From NCBI GenBank assembly GCA_023213395.1, contig CM041465.1, positions 94,557,741 through 94,621,740 of the forward strand: a DNA stretch of 64,000 bases, read 5' to 3'. Positions 24,121-36,069 of the stretch are shown here, piece after piece (positions within the stretch are counted from its first letter, which is position 1; each line of letters begins with the position of its first letter). The notes beneath the pieces are model-generated. The model searched no databases. It was not told the DNA's origin and saw nothing but the letters and a program-made list of their open reading frames with translations. The position numbers and the translations under genes were made by a program. The stretch comes from Cycas panzhihuaensis (Eukaryota; Cycadophyta).

Positions 24121-24960
24121 TATTGTCCATAGTGTTTACGAAACTTGTGTAACAAGTAAGCAACACATGAATCCTTTCCCACATCAAACATTATTTTGAG
24201 CAAAAGTTTCACTTGAACTTATTGATTCAAATATTTGTGGCCCTGTCTAAGTACCATCATACTCTAGAAGTAAATATTTTGTTACTTTTATTGATGACTT
24301 CTTTAGGAAATATTAGGTATATATGTATTGAAGACTAGAAGTCAAATATTTGACATATTTGTCAAATTTAAAACATTAGTTAAAAACTAATCTAACTCTA
24401 AAATTAAAATCTTTAGATCTGATAATGCTAAAGAGTATCTAAGCAACAAATTTTCTTCATATTATAAACAACACAAAATTAAATTTCAACATTTCGTTGC
24501 CTACACTCCTCAACAGAACAGTGTTGTAAAACATAAAAATCATACTCTTGTTAAAATAAACAGATACATGATACATGTAGAAGGTCTTGATCTTAAGTTA
24601 TAGGCTAAAGTAATAGCCTATTCCAACTATTTATTAAATCACTTACTAAATAAATCCCTACAGAATATGACACTAGAATAAAAATGGTCTAGTAAAAAAC
24701 CATCTATAAAACATCTTAAACTATTTACAAGTATTGCTTAGGGACATATTCCCAAGGAAAAATGAAACAAAATTGATCCTAAAAATGCTAAATTTATCTT
24801 TGTTGGATATAATGAAGAAAGAAAAGCTTACAAATTATTAGATCCTATCACACATAAATCTCAATTTTACATGATATTATTTTTTATGAAGAAGACTCTT
24901 TATCAAAAATAAATCTTATAGAACTTCTTATTGAGAATTTATTAACTAATACTTATATAA
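24121..24960 (+). pseudogene. Integrase, copia A
   Basis: The zinc finger continues with CVTSKQHMNPFP, followed by LIDSNICGPV and YFVTFIDDFFRKY, which holds the first catalytic Asp. The second motif is near 24415-24435 (SDNAKEY, for SDNG.EY), followed by TPQQNSVV (for TPQQNGVAER) in a shifted frame. Multiple stops and at least two frameshifts. Confidence 0.85.
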
Positions 24961-25046
24961 AAGATCCCTTAGAAATATAAGAAGATAGAGAAACAATTGA
25001 TATCTTATCTTTACAAGTCCAGAATTGGACCTTAAGCGAATCTAGT

Positions 25047-25232
25047 ATGTCTGATCCTTCTAATCAACCATCCACTTCTAATCAATCAAATTCTTCTGAT
25101 CAGCCTTTAGCTTCTAATTCTTTAAGCAACAAACAACTAGTTTGGGCTAAGAAAACCCTTTCAACTACTAATTCTGATGCTGGTGATCCATCAAATACCA
25201 AAAGAACTAGATCACAGAAAAATACAAGTTAA
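25047..25232 (+). pseudogene. Ser/Asn-rich integrase-RT linker, copia A
   Basis: An open stretch rich in Ser, Asn, Pro and Gln ends in TKRTRSQKN. Its place between integrase and RT and its low complexity fit the copia Pol linker. It is not an independent gene. Confidence 0.7.
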
Positions 25233-26280
25233 TTTTCTATTAATGGCCAAAGTAATGGCTAGTAATAACCTTAAAACTTATAAAGAAATGTGTTATAATC
25301 TTATATGGCAACATGCTATGCAAGTTGAATATGATGCTCTTCAGAAAAATTCAACTTTGGATTTAGTAATATTACCTCCTGGTAAGAATCTGGTAAACTA
25401 CAAATGGGTTACCAAACAAAATATAATTTAGAATGAGTAATCGAGAAATATAAGGTTCATTTGATAGCCAAAGGTTTTTCTCAGGTTGATGGTATTGATT
25501 ACACCAAAACCTTTACTCCTATTGCTAAAATGAAGACAATCAAAACCATCATTGCTCTTGTAGCCAAGTTTGGCTAATAAATATATCAAATGGATGTAAA
25601 ATGTACTTTCTTAAATGGTGATCTTAGAGAAGAAATATGTATATCTCAACTACCTAGTTTTATATCTAATTTTATTCTCATTTGCAAATAAAAAAAATAA
25701 TTATATGGTCTTAAATGAGCCCCTAGGTCTTAGTATATTAGGATTGATAATTATTTTCTTCAAAATGGATACATCAAATGTGTTAATGATCCTAACCTCT
25801 ACTTCAAATGAAAAAAAAAAATATATTACCATTTTAATCCTTTATATTGATGATATTGTAATAACTAGATCATTAGTTTATTATATTCATCAACTCAAAT
25901 CAATTTTGATAAGTAAATTTAAAATGATAGACTTAGGGCTTTTACATTATTTTTTAGGCCTACAAATATGTTAATCAGAATAAAAAATAACTATTTCTTA
26001 ATCTAAATACATTATTAATTTAATAAAAAGATTTAATATGGAAAATACAAATCCAGACTCTACTCCTCTACAATGAGGTGTGAAATTAACAACTAAGTGC
26101 CAATCTCTACCTTGTGATTCCACCTTATATCGTCAATTAATAGGTAGTCTTATTTACTTACTCCATACTCACCTAGATATCTCCTATGCTGTTGCCTTGT
26201 GTTCTAAGTACATGCAAAAACCCCATGAGTCTCATTGGAAACTAAAAAAATGAATTCTAAGATATATTTAAGGTATGATT
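25233..26280 (+). pseudogene. Reverse transcriptase, copia A
   Basis: Plus-strand blocks in order: YDALQKNSTLDLVILPPGKN then YKWVTKQN, KGFSQVDGIDYTKTF.P (frame-shifted, near 25470-25520), QMDVKCTFLNGDL, and LYIDDIVIT with an intact YIDD box (about 25840-25860). Then come KFKMIDLGLLHYFLGLQ and YRQLIGSLIYLLHTHLDISY. A canonical Ty1/copia RT with stops and frameshifts (poly-A run at 25811-25820). Confidence 0.9.
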
Positions 26281-26800
26281 TATCATGGTCCAACCTATAA
26301 CTTTTGTAATACTAACTTTAGGTTAGCAAGTTATATAAATTTAGACTAGGTAGGAGACTCTGACGATAACAAATTCACAACTGGTTATATTTTCTTTCTC
26401 GACTCTTCTTCAATTACTTGATATAGAAAGAAGATGCAATCATTACCATTATCTACAATGAAAGCTTAATATTGAATAATGGTAGAAGCCAGTAAATAAT
26501 CACTCTAGATTAAATCTCTATTAAGTGAGTCAGGGTTGTTTTCCAACTCTTCTATTCGAATTAATGTTGACAATCAAGGTGCAATATATATAGCTACTAA
26601 TCTTGTTGCACATTTTAGAAATAAGTATATAGAATTATATCATCATTTTATTCATAATCTTGTAAATGACAATATTATTAATCTATTTTATTGTCCTACA
26701 AATTTGTAAATTGAGGGGCATCCTAACCAAGCCATTGACTAAAGTCAAGTTTGTAAAGGTATGAGAATTATTAAAGATTAATGAAGTCTTCATCAAAGGG
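26281..26800 (+). pseudogene. RNase H, copia A
   Basis: Contains WIMVEASK and LWIKSLLSESG (for EAEY.A...A..E..WL..LL.E), then VDNQGAIYIATNLVAHFRNK (about 26565-26625) and ELYHHFIHNLVND. It ends with a decayed T..Q.AD..TK segment. The Pol polyprotein ends near 26800, about 90 bases before the polypurine tract. Confidence 0.88.
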
Positions 26801-26890
26801 GGATTACCATGTTGAAGACTTCATCATCTTCTTTATCGTCTTCTTCTTTCGCTCTATCTTCTATATATTTTCTATTTTACAAAATTAATA

Positions 26891-26901
26891 TTAAAGGGGG
26901 A
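26891..26901 (+). promoter_or_regulatory. Polypurine tract, copia A
   Basis: TTAAAGGGGGA directly before the 3' LTR. Confidence 0.88.
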
Positions 26902-27292
26902 TGTTAGAAATATTTACCTAATATTAACTTATATGTAATGTAATTATACTAAAGTCAACATTATATTACAAAAAGTTTAGTGAAATAGATAAATTGTCTA
27001 TTTCAATGAACTCTTGCCTTCTTTATTCTGTAATCTTTCAAGCATGTGAGCTTGGGAGGCTGACATGGTTATGTAGGGTAGGATAGCTAAATTTATAGAG
27101 AGAAGATGAGATCCTCGACCATCTACTTTGTTTCCTATTTCTTATTATAATAAAATTATACTATTTCAAAGTGGTTTTTCTTCCCCTAACGGGGTTTTCC
27201 ACTTGCCAAATATTGTGAAGATCTATGATTATGTATTGCTAGTAATCTAAAGATTATACATGTAAATTCTTAATGTAACCCTCTCTCCAACA
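26902..27292 (+). repeat. 3' LTR of copia A
   Basis: Begins TGTTAGAAATATTTACC and ends CTCTCTCCAACA. Gapless partner of 8446-8836. Confidence 0.93.
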
Positions 27293-29158
27293 ACGATCAA
27301 TAATATTTGCATTAATTTTATCATTCTTTATTTTTGTTTCTAGCATATTGAGTGTATACAATTTTGTTAAGAAATATGAAATAAAAATGATGAGAGAAAA
27401 TATGATAAAATTAAACCAAAACATATAAGGAATATACCTACTACTGAAACTATAAAACATACCATAAATGAAGAAAAGGAAACATGTGGTGATGGCTTAG
27501 GTAAAGTATTATTGATGTGCAATATGGTAAAATGATACCATAAAAGATTATGAGAGAGTTATGATAATATTACAAGACTTATGAAGAGATGTATAGTACT
27601 GTAAGTGCAATATTATAATATATACAAAACTTAGGTGCAATATAAATGTAGGAATACACTAGAAAAGGCATAGTACAACTACAACAATCTAATAGATGAC
27701 ACACAATATAGAAAAGTGAGATATATTATAGAAAAATTCTAATAGAAACAATAAAATGACAATTCAAAATCTTGAAATGGGATCACAACAAAATGGGGTA
27801 TGTATCAACCCTTAGTCTAACAATGAAATTAGATAAGAAATCAAATAAATAATGCCTTGTTTGAGTGAAAGTAAACATAGAATGAGGACAATCTTAGGGT
27901 TAAAAACCCAAGGACTCCTTAGGGAGTTTAGGATAAAATAAGCCTAAGGGAAGGGTTTTCATAGTGAATTAATTTAAAGAATAGATCTTTTAAATTAATA
28001 TAGAAGTTTATTTTTGAGAGAAATATACTATTTTTTAGGAATTAATTATGAAGTCAACCTCCAAAAGCAAAAAATAAAACTATGAAAGGAAAATAAATTA
28101 TGAAAGGAGCATAATTTTCTTATATGGAGTCTGTTAAGTATTTGATTCTTATTTAATTAAAGAGATCTACGTGATAATGTGGATAAAATTAATAATTATA
28201 TTCAATATCAAGGTGAAATATGCAAAATAAGCAAAATGTGAGTGAAGAGGAAAAAATAGAAAGACATCATAATGGAAGAAAACATGCTTATTTTGTGTGT
28301 TAACTCAATTTAATTGTAGCTCCATAACATATGATAGATGTTTTTAGAGATATCAATTGTATGAGAAATACAATATACATAAGCAAATAAAATAAATACT
28401 TAATCAAAATATAGTATAAGATAAGATGAAAAGAAAATATAAGTAATTAAATATAGCATCAAATAAATGAAAAATAATAAATGAACATCTAATGTGTGAG
28501 AAATGAAATTATACATGATGTTCTTAGATTTTATGAGAGTGTCTTAAAATTAGGGAAATAAATATTAACTATATTTAGATGAGATAATAACTTGTTATGT
28601 GCTTCTTTAGTTGATCTTACCTTGAGTTTTAACAATGAAACCAAGTATGTGTTCTATTTTTAAGATGTTTTAATATGAATTTATCACATGTAAGAGTTAT
28701 AGTGAGTTGATGCAAAGTCTATACCTAAGTTTAATAATAATTCATTGAATTCTTTATGGTTCATTAATTATCTACAAGGAAGAATTGTTAAAATCAGACA
28801 TAATAATTATAAATCATTTGGCCTTGTTCACAAATGTTAAGAACCTCTTGTTATCTGCCTCATTAGATATATTGGCTTGCCCTTAAGATGTAATTTGATT
28901 TTTCTGTCAAATAAATTTAAACACATAGAAGAGTTAGTGATAAATAACTCAAATGAAGATGGGGATTTTAATAAACCATATATGCAAAGAGGTTCTTAAT
29001 AAATTGGCACATACAATGACTAGTTATCCATGTATTCTAATAGATAGGTATTTCTTTATACAAACATCTACAAACTTATTAAATAAAAGAAGGAACTACA
29101 AATGGAAGAAAAATTAAAGTAACATATTTAAATATGACAAAGCCACTCAATATTGTTT

Positions 29159-29176
29159 GGGGGGGGGGGGGGGGGG
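29159..29176 (+). repeat. Run of 18 G
   Basis: An uninterrupted G tract in strongly AT-rich surroundings, followed by TGGTGTTGG. Confidence 0.95.
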
Positions 29177-29715
29177 TGGTGTTGGAATAATGTTTGATCC
29201 ATGGTTATTATAACAATTGATGATGTATCATTCAATTGTTGTGCACTCTTAACTGATATGAATAAGTGCATATGAGTTCTTCTCATAAGTGAATATATAG
29301 GTGAATATTCTTCATATATGAGCAACTTCATGAATTCTCATAAATATTCATGTACTTATCACAACCTTTTACAAACTTTTCACTAGTCCTCTATGAGATA
29401 CATATCTCTACATATATGTATATATTTATATTAAAAAATAATAGAAAAAATATGATATTAAAATTTCCAAATAATAGGAACCATAATCAAATTTTGTAAA
29501 CTCTCTTAAATTACATAAACTAATACTTTGAGGTTAAGGCATGTTTAAGAGAGATGCCTTGCAATAAGTATTTCTATTAAAGGACTTTAAAAGTTAAATG
29601 AGTTGACTAAACTTAATTAGGATATTTGGGATTAATTATAACTAATTAATAAGTCTAAGGGATGTGGTTATTGGTCAAAAGTGTTATTAATAGTAGTATA
29701 CTTAATATATGTGAG

Positions 29716-29769
29716 CAATTCTTAGTATCATATATGAATATATATAAGTAATTCTTAGTATCATATATG
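29716..29769. repeat. Two-copy 33-bp direct repeat
   Basis: AATTCTTAGTATCATATATG occurs at 29717-29736 and again at 29750-29769. Confidence 0.85.
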
Positions 29770-30173
29770 CCTTGAATTATTTTAATATATTGTGTAACAA
29801 ACTTGAAGCTCACCTCTTTAAGACTATTATAAAACTTAATGTCATAAATTCCTAAGTACCATTTGCACTTAATCCCTATTAGGAAGAAACCACCAATAAC
29901 ATAATTAGTATCAAATAAAAAATGTATGCTACTATTAATACTTAGTTAAACAAGATAAGATATTTATAATTATCAGTGAAATTACCTTTTAGGCTTAAGA
30001 GGATTAGTAGAGAAATGAGATTTATTTTTATTTCTTTGTCCCTTCTTAAGTGCATTATGCACCAATAAATTTGTAAAAACTCAAAAACCTTTTTGATATC
30101 ATTTAAGCTAAAAAATAATTGATGGTCATAAATAAGGACTAAGTGATTATAATTGGAGATTATAATCATGATC

Positions 30174-30191
30174 CACTAATTATAATTAGTG
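30174..30191. repeat. 18-bp perfect palindrome
   Basis: CACTAATTATAATTAGTG equals its own reverse complement. Confidence 0.9.
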
Positions 30192-30450
30192 ACATGGTAA
30201 TCAAAATTAACTTCTTAAGTTTATGATGCACTATTTGTTATATTTTGTTATCATATAAATAAGTTAATTAATAGTTAGTTAGAACAATAATTAAAAGAAA
30301 AGATTATAAAATATCATGCCATTATGAGATATCTATATTAAGGTCTAAATTTTGGTCTATTTATCTCTCTTCTTCTTCTATTATAATACTTTAGTAGTCT
30401 TTAGTTTGAGTATAAGGTAATCTTGTCTACTGTACTTTGGGCCTACACCT

Positions 30451-30497
30451 AGTCCTAAGAGGACTAAATACAACTCCCTTTTAAAATAAAGGGAGTT
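30451..30497. repeat. Two adjacent perfect hairpins
   Basis: AGTCCT-AAG-AGGACT (30451-30465) and AACTCCCTTT-TAAAAT-AAAGGGAGTT (30472-30497) are perfect inverted repeats with 3- and 6-base loops, six bases apart. Confidence 0.85.
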
Positions 30498-31887
30498 TTC
30501 CTTAAATCTATATGTAATGTCTATAATGTAAACCATGGTTTTATGATGAAAAATTCAATGTGTTTCTTACTTTACATGTTTTATAGGATTTCTACAAAAG
30601 GTAAGTAGGAAACACACATATGGTGTGCTACTTAGGTTTTAGCCTTTATAGATCTATGTGTGTATTAAAGTTATCTAATGTGGTAGGATGACAATAACAA
30701 TACATTAAAGAAGTGTATGATGTGTTAATGTAGAGTCATATAACAAATGAAAATAAGGCTATCTATAAGGAGAGAGCAATTAATCCAAGGAAGACAATGC
30801 ATTATGATTACTTCTATGCAATTAAGAGAAAGCAATAACTACATATCTATTCCTTAATCTGGTTATACTATTTTCCAAAAATGTAGATATAAGGCATCTA
30901 TAGTACTTGAAATCTAGTTATTGCATTGAGCTTTCTACCAATTAAAATATTTTGGAAAAAATATTTGAATGAATGATGGATTAAATCCTTTAAAATATTT
31001 CCTTAATATCACTCTATACATTGGGATCAACATTTGGGCTAAGCTAGGATGCTGAATGCTATAGTGACATTTATGTATTTGGTTTGATTTTGCTATTGGT
31101 ATTTATAGCTTATTGTTTGGCTATTATGTTAGTGTCATATTGGTCACTTTTGTCCATATATTCAAAATGGTTTGAAAGAAGTTCACTAGAGTGCTTTTCT
31201 ATAGGGGCAATCTAGATGGCTACTACATTCAAGTAAAAGTTCAAGATTTATGATATTAGAAGGAATAGCAAAGGATATGAATTCCCATTTTATATGCACT
31301 TAGTATGTTAGGACAAGAAGAATATAATGAATGAAGCACCAGTACATGAATTATATGTAATAAACATCCCATAATGTTTGTAGGAAATGATGCCTTTGAT
31401 CTTTATGTTAGGGTTCCTTCATTCTATGTTATCTACTTTAATAAAATGCTTTCTTGTATTGAAGCTATTAGATTCTAGACTGGTATAGATAAATTCTCCA
31501 GCACATATCAAAATATTTAATTATTAAATAGAGTAGTTGTAAAGGCACAAGTGCTCATCTTCCTTTAGTTAAGTTCACATTGTATTGTATATCTAATTAT
31601 CTTTTATTTTCTAGTTTATTCATGCAATATAAGGTGAAATCTTATTCCATGCTTCATCAGGTGTAAGGGTGCACCATTTTTGGATTTCTAAGTTGTAGCG
31701 TTTTGATGTAAGATGATAGTCTATTTGGACTTATTGTATTTATCTTTCTTAACCCTTCAACACTTGTAAATTTTATTTATTTATTACTTACATAGTATGA
31801 AAGCAACTCAGTTTTTAGATAGGAAAGTATCATACAGGGGAGAAGATGATATTAATAAGGGATAAATAAGGGGTAAATATTCAATGG

Positions 31888-32290
31888 GTAATTTAATATT
31901 TGAAGGGCCTATTCTATAGAAGTTTTCTATTTCATGCTTTAGAATTAGCTTCTAATTGTCACTTTGAATTAAAGAAGGGACTAAGAACTTTCCAATGAGT
32001 GGTGGAAGTCTAAAAATAAATACAAAATAAAAAAGCTATCATAATTTGAAATTATAGAGATGAATTGGGGAAGAGGAGGTTTAATGTGTAATTTCACATT
32101 TGAAGGGCTTGTTCTACATCGGTTTTCTATTTTATGCTTTAGAATATTTTTCTTTTATTTTTTCTTCACATTAAAAAGAACACCAAGATCTTTCTAGTAA
32201 GTGGTAGAAGTGCTAAAATAATCATTAAATAAGAAAGATATATAAGCTTGAAGTTATAGGGGTTCAACCTCATCAATAGTATATTTAGAA
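31888..32290. repeat. Divergent tandem repeat, unit about 200 bp
   Basis: The copies starting at 31888 and 32088 share GTAATTT...TTTGAAGGGC, TTTTCTATTT.ATGCTTTAGAAT and AGTGGT.GAAGT in the same order. A weaker third copy (AAGTGGTAGAACTCCAAAAT) appears at about 32305-32450. Confidence 0.8.
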
Positions 32291-33113
32291 AATTTAACTA
32301 ACTTTATAACTTCAAAGGGATAAAAGATTATCACATTATTTTTTAGCCTTAGATAATTATATAATAATGAAGAGCATTTGAAAACCTTCAAATCAAGTGG
32401 TAGAACTCCAAAATCAGATGTAGGATTGGGATGTTATAGTTGTTTGAAGATGGGGTACCAAGTTATATTTTTAACAAATTCTTATAGTTTTGTACTTCAG
32501 AGGTTCATAGAATTGGAGAAGTCTATAAGTGAGAAACACTTATCCCTTTTTTTCGCTCCATCCCCTGTTTTAAAGTTCTTTGAAATACTTATCATTCTAT
32601 GCACATAAATATATGCTTATAAAGTTTTAGAGTAGATATGCTTAGAAAAGTGAGAATTATATTTAAATAACCTTATATAATTTTAGTGGTATTTAACCTA
32701 TTTGAAGTCAAACTTCAATGGTTCAAGTTGTTCTAGAATCCTTATTCAAAGGTGTTTATCTCTATGTATAGAAATTTAATTGTATAAACTTGTAAAGTAT
32801 GTCCATTACCCTAAAATATAAAAATTATGGACTAATTGTGTAAAAAAATTAACATACCTTCACTATTTCACACATAACTTTCTAATCTATTGACAAAATT
32901 TAGCTAAATTAGTCTTTTTGGAATCATATTAAAAGTTCCTATATACTTGGATAGGTAGGGCCACTATGGGACTTTCTATATAAAGATAGTCTTATTAATT
33001 ATATGTAAAAAATAGTTGACTATTATACCAACAACCATAACTATGAATACGATTATAGTTACTTATACCTAGATCATTCCACTTAGCTATAATGGCATGG
33101 ATAGTAATAAATT

Positions 33114-33546
33114 TATTATAATTTATGTATATGTAGGCTATAGGTCAAGTATTAAGTTAACTAGAGATAGGCATAATTACATGCCAAGAACATGCATAAG
33201 GAATATTCAAACACCATATTTATCATGGGAAACTCCTAAGAGAGAAAACCCACCACTACAATATTTATTATACTAAAAGATTAAAGTGACATAGTGTTCA
33301 ATAAGATGGTGAGATGGAATATGAGTAGATTCAATGAGATTATATTGATCTAAGTTGATGGTTGGAATACCATGGAGGTACATATAAATACACCCTAAAA
33401 TAGTGTTGTAACCCTTCACATATGGACATGACTCTTCATCATACCTATTCGTATAGGGACATATCCCTTTGTCGTACCTATTTGTGATAACTATCCTCTA
33501 ATGAAGAATTAAGTATATAGTTAACCTAAGTTAACTATCTCTATTA
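33114..33546 (-). repeat. 3' LTR of copia C
   Basis: On the plus strand it starts TATTATAATTTATGTATATG (TG to TA) and ends CTATTA (CA to TA). Partner at 37476-37909. Confidence 0.93.
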
Positions 33547-33559
33547 TCCCCCCTTAATG
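33547..33559 (-). promoter_or_regulatory. Polypurine tract of copia C
   Basis: The minus strand reads CATTAAGGGGGGA immediately upstream of the 3' LTR. It is nearly identical to the tract of copia B. Confidence 0.88.
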
Positions 33560-33659
33560 TGAATAGGGGATCAAGCAAAATTAACTACTTCATTGGTTAG
33601 TTAGGAGGTCTATCCTTATAGACTAATCATTCTTTAAGGATGATCTTATTGAGTGTTGA

Positions 33660-33911
33660 CTAGTGACGTTTATCCAATAGCTTCGTGAATCAATTTGTAA
33701 CCTAGTTGGTGGTTGAAGAAGATTCTACTTGAAGCTTGATTTCATTAAATACATCTTCAATAATTAATGAGTATCTCACTTCTAATGTCGATACTTGATC
33801 TTGTAGGCACTGTTCCCTTAAACTAAGAGTTTCTTTCATAGGTTGTAATGTTTCACTAATCAAAGATAAGTCCAAATTGATCATAGGGTATGTACCTTTA
33901 ATATAATTCAA
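33660..33911 (-). pseudogene. RNase H C-terminal remnant, copia C
   Basis: The minus strand reads VSTLEVRYSLIIEDVFNEIK, then LQVESSSTTN and, past two stops, FTKLLDKRH. This matches the copia end HIDVRYH.IRE....I.L....T..Q.ADIFTKPL. Upstream residues (MNYIKGTYPMINLDLS and on) match nothing in RNase H, which indicates the deletion joint lies nearby. Confidence 0.72.
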
Positions 33912-34439
33912 TCAACACAATAGTTTATATTATCCTTCCTCAATGACCTTAAAGGTTTGCACCTAATATAATATCCTCAAGTCTAGGTTAAGGAATATAA
34001 ACTAAATATTATTTTATTATAACTCTCCTCCAAGTATAGCTACTATATTTGACCTATTTACTAGCTTCTAAATAATGGGTATAATCATTATCTTAAGGTC
34101 AATTTAAATAGAAGGTATATTTATATATAAAGAATCTTTGTCCTCCTCCATAGCTACTCTCCAGGAAGGATTTGTTTATCATAATGAGTCAAGAACACAA
34201 GACTAGATGACTTTTTCTACTTGAAGTTAATTAGTAGTTTGAGTTTAGTTAGCCTTTCTGTTACATCCTTAGTTATGGATAATAATGACTTAAAGGAGGT
34301 TGCCATCTCCATAATGAGTAACTAGTGTTTTTTATTACCTTTTACTTTATCTTCCTCTTGGATCTCAACCTTTATAGGATTAGGAGATGAAGGGGGGATA
34401 ACAAACATTTGATAATAAAGGCTTATTAAACTAGTATGT

Positions 34440-35150
34440 TGATGCTTCATTGAACTTTATATCTTGACAATGAAGAACCTTTTGCATCATTGGATCCCAT
34501 AGTATATAGGTATGACTCTTTCTATAGTATCCCATAAAAGCACTTTTATCACTATGGTTAGATTTCTTCAACTATCTATTAAGGATTAGTGCATTTACAA
34601 TGCACTCGAAGATTTTTAGTTTTTTAATGGAAGGCTTCTAACCAATCTATTTTTCATATGGTGTTACATTTTGAACTACAAAGGTTGGAATTTGATTCAC
34701 AATGTGAATAATAATTCTCACAGATTCTATCCATAAATTGGATGGCATATATTGTGTTTTCACCATAGACAATGCCATGTTGATCAAGGTATTAACTTTC
34801 CATGTGGCAACTCCATCATGTAGGATTAACTCAATACCATGATTAGAACAAAACTTAGGAATGTAATTGTTGTAAGCTTTTGTACTATTACTCTTTAAAC
34901 AATTTTATTTGATTTATATATATATTTTTAGCTAATGCTTTAAATTATTTTGCTTCTAACTTATCTTTGGGAAAGTATACCCATGTATCCTAGGTAGAAA
35001 GAAGATTATGATTCATTCTAGGTGTATAGTATACCTTCTTAAGATAACCACCTTTTATTTTGACTATTTCAATATTTTAAACTAGTACCACACTAGTGTT
35101 ATCGAGTATAATATCCATATGGCCATGATTTTGGTTTAACACATCAAATC
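34440..35150 (-). pseudogene. Pre-integrase and integrase fragments, copia C
   Basis: The minus strand reads GYLKKVYYTPRMNHNLLST (VLYVP...NLLS segment), then FCSNHGIELILHDGVATWKV, NMALSMVKTQYMPSNLW, NQIPT and VQNVTPYEK. These match the end of the copia integrase core (NGVAER.NR...MARSML......P..FW.EA...A.YL.NR.PT). The next frame gives SAFMGYYRKSHTYILWDPMM, the F.GY...SKGYRLWDP block. The catalytic D/D part between zinc finger and core is missing or unrecognisable. Confidence 0.8.
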
Positions 35151-35289
35151 CTACTTACTAGAAGAGATATACTATTATGCCACTGATTCAATCACCTAAT
35201 AGTCCTTTCGATCTATTGACTTTTAAGGTTGATATTCATACATAATAGGTTGCAATCTTCTCCTTCTTATTGGCCTACCTTAAGTTCTT

Positions 35290-36069
35290 TTTCTTCACTT
35301 AGTAGTACTTTTCCTTATGGCCCATCTTTTTACAATAGATACATGAACCATTATATCTCTTCTTCTTCCCTTTATTGGTACCCTCTTTATGTGAATATTT
35401 ATCCCTATCTTCATCCTTATTTTTCTAAAATTTTGAGGTTAGGGTATGATTCGTATCTATAGAACCCACAAACTCGTGATGTTTAATCTTAACTTCCTCT
35501 ATAAGAAGGAGCTCCTTTATCTTTTGAAATGAGGTGTCTTGCAACATCTCATCAATATTATACATAGTTTGAAAGGTGTTGTAGGCTACTGGAAACTTGT
35601 TCATGATAATTGCAAGTAAGATTTTATCAATAATGAGGTCTTCTTCTATTCCTTCTAACTTATTCCTAATATCAGTCAACTTATTTAAATAAGTGTTGGT
35701 ATTGCTCTCATCCTCAATGTAGGAGTTAAACAATTCACCCAGTAAGATAACCAAATAGTTTATCTTTTTCCTTTCAAATGTGTCACATAGGCTCTTCCAA
35801 ATGTCATGTGGCATATTTAGTTTATGGATGAGTGCCCTTTGATTTGGGGTAAATGAGAGCTTCAATAGACAAATGGCATGAAGTTGCTTTCTTTGTGTGA
35901 GTTTATCTAGTTTAACATTAGGTTCTCCTTATTTTTCCTTGGTTGGAGCCTCATAAGTTAGGTCCTAGAGCTCTTAGATCATCAACACAAGTTCTATATT
36001 AGACTTCCACTCCTCAAAATTGATGTTCTTAAAGATTACTTATGGCAATAAGATAGTTTTGTCATCCAT
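35290..36069 (-). pseudogene. Gag of copia C
   Basis: The ATG at 36069 opens MDDKTILLP, then NINFEEWKSNIELVL (the F.NW...M..L block). A 146-codon open frame (35425-35865) follows, with PHDIWKSLCDTFERKK, YLNKLTDIRNKLEGIEEDL and KILLAIIMNKFPVAYN, a clear UBN2 copia Gag. The zinc knuckle near 35310-35345 reads CIYCKKMGHKEKYY, its last Cys changed to Tyr. Two or three stops lie between 35866 and 36050. This is the best-preserved gag in the window. Confidence 0.9.

Larger units (their letters stand above)
8446..27292 (+). mobile_element. Copia A: Ty1/copia retrotransposon split by two nested insertions
   Basis: Direct 391-bp LTRs flank an interior with initiator-Met primer site, gag, protease, integrase, RT, RNase H and a polypurine tract in the Ty1/copia order. 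Removing the two inserted elements (4378 and 7497 bp) leaves about 7 kb, a normal copia size. Flanking pentamers are ATAAT on the left and ACGAT on the right, so any target duplication has decayed. LTRs differ by roughly 57 of 391 positions with no gaps (by eye, about 15%), making this an old insertion. All coding parts carry stops. Confidence 0.93.
27293..33108. other. AT-rich DNA without recognised genes
   Basis: No retrotransposon domain, LTR pair, tRNA or host exon could be recognised over 5.8 kb. Short open frames (for example 29942-30169 minus, 32378-32608 plus) show no motif and look like chance. Local structures are listed separately: an 18-G run, an 18-bp palindrome, two hairpins and tandem repeats. 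It may be very old transposon debris. Confidence 0.5.

Noticed and set aside
29942-30169. 75-codon minus-strand frame
   Set aside because: Low-complexity AT-rich codons (Ile, Asn, Leu, Lys), no motif, no conserved neighbour.
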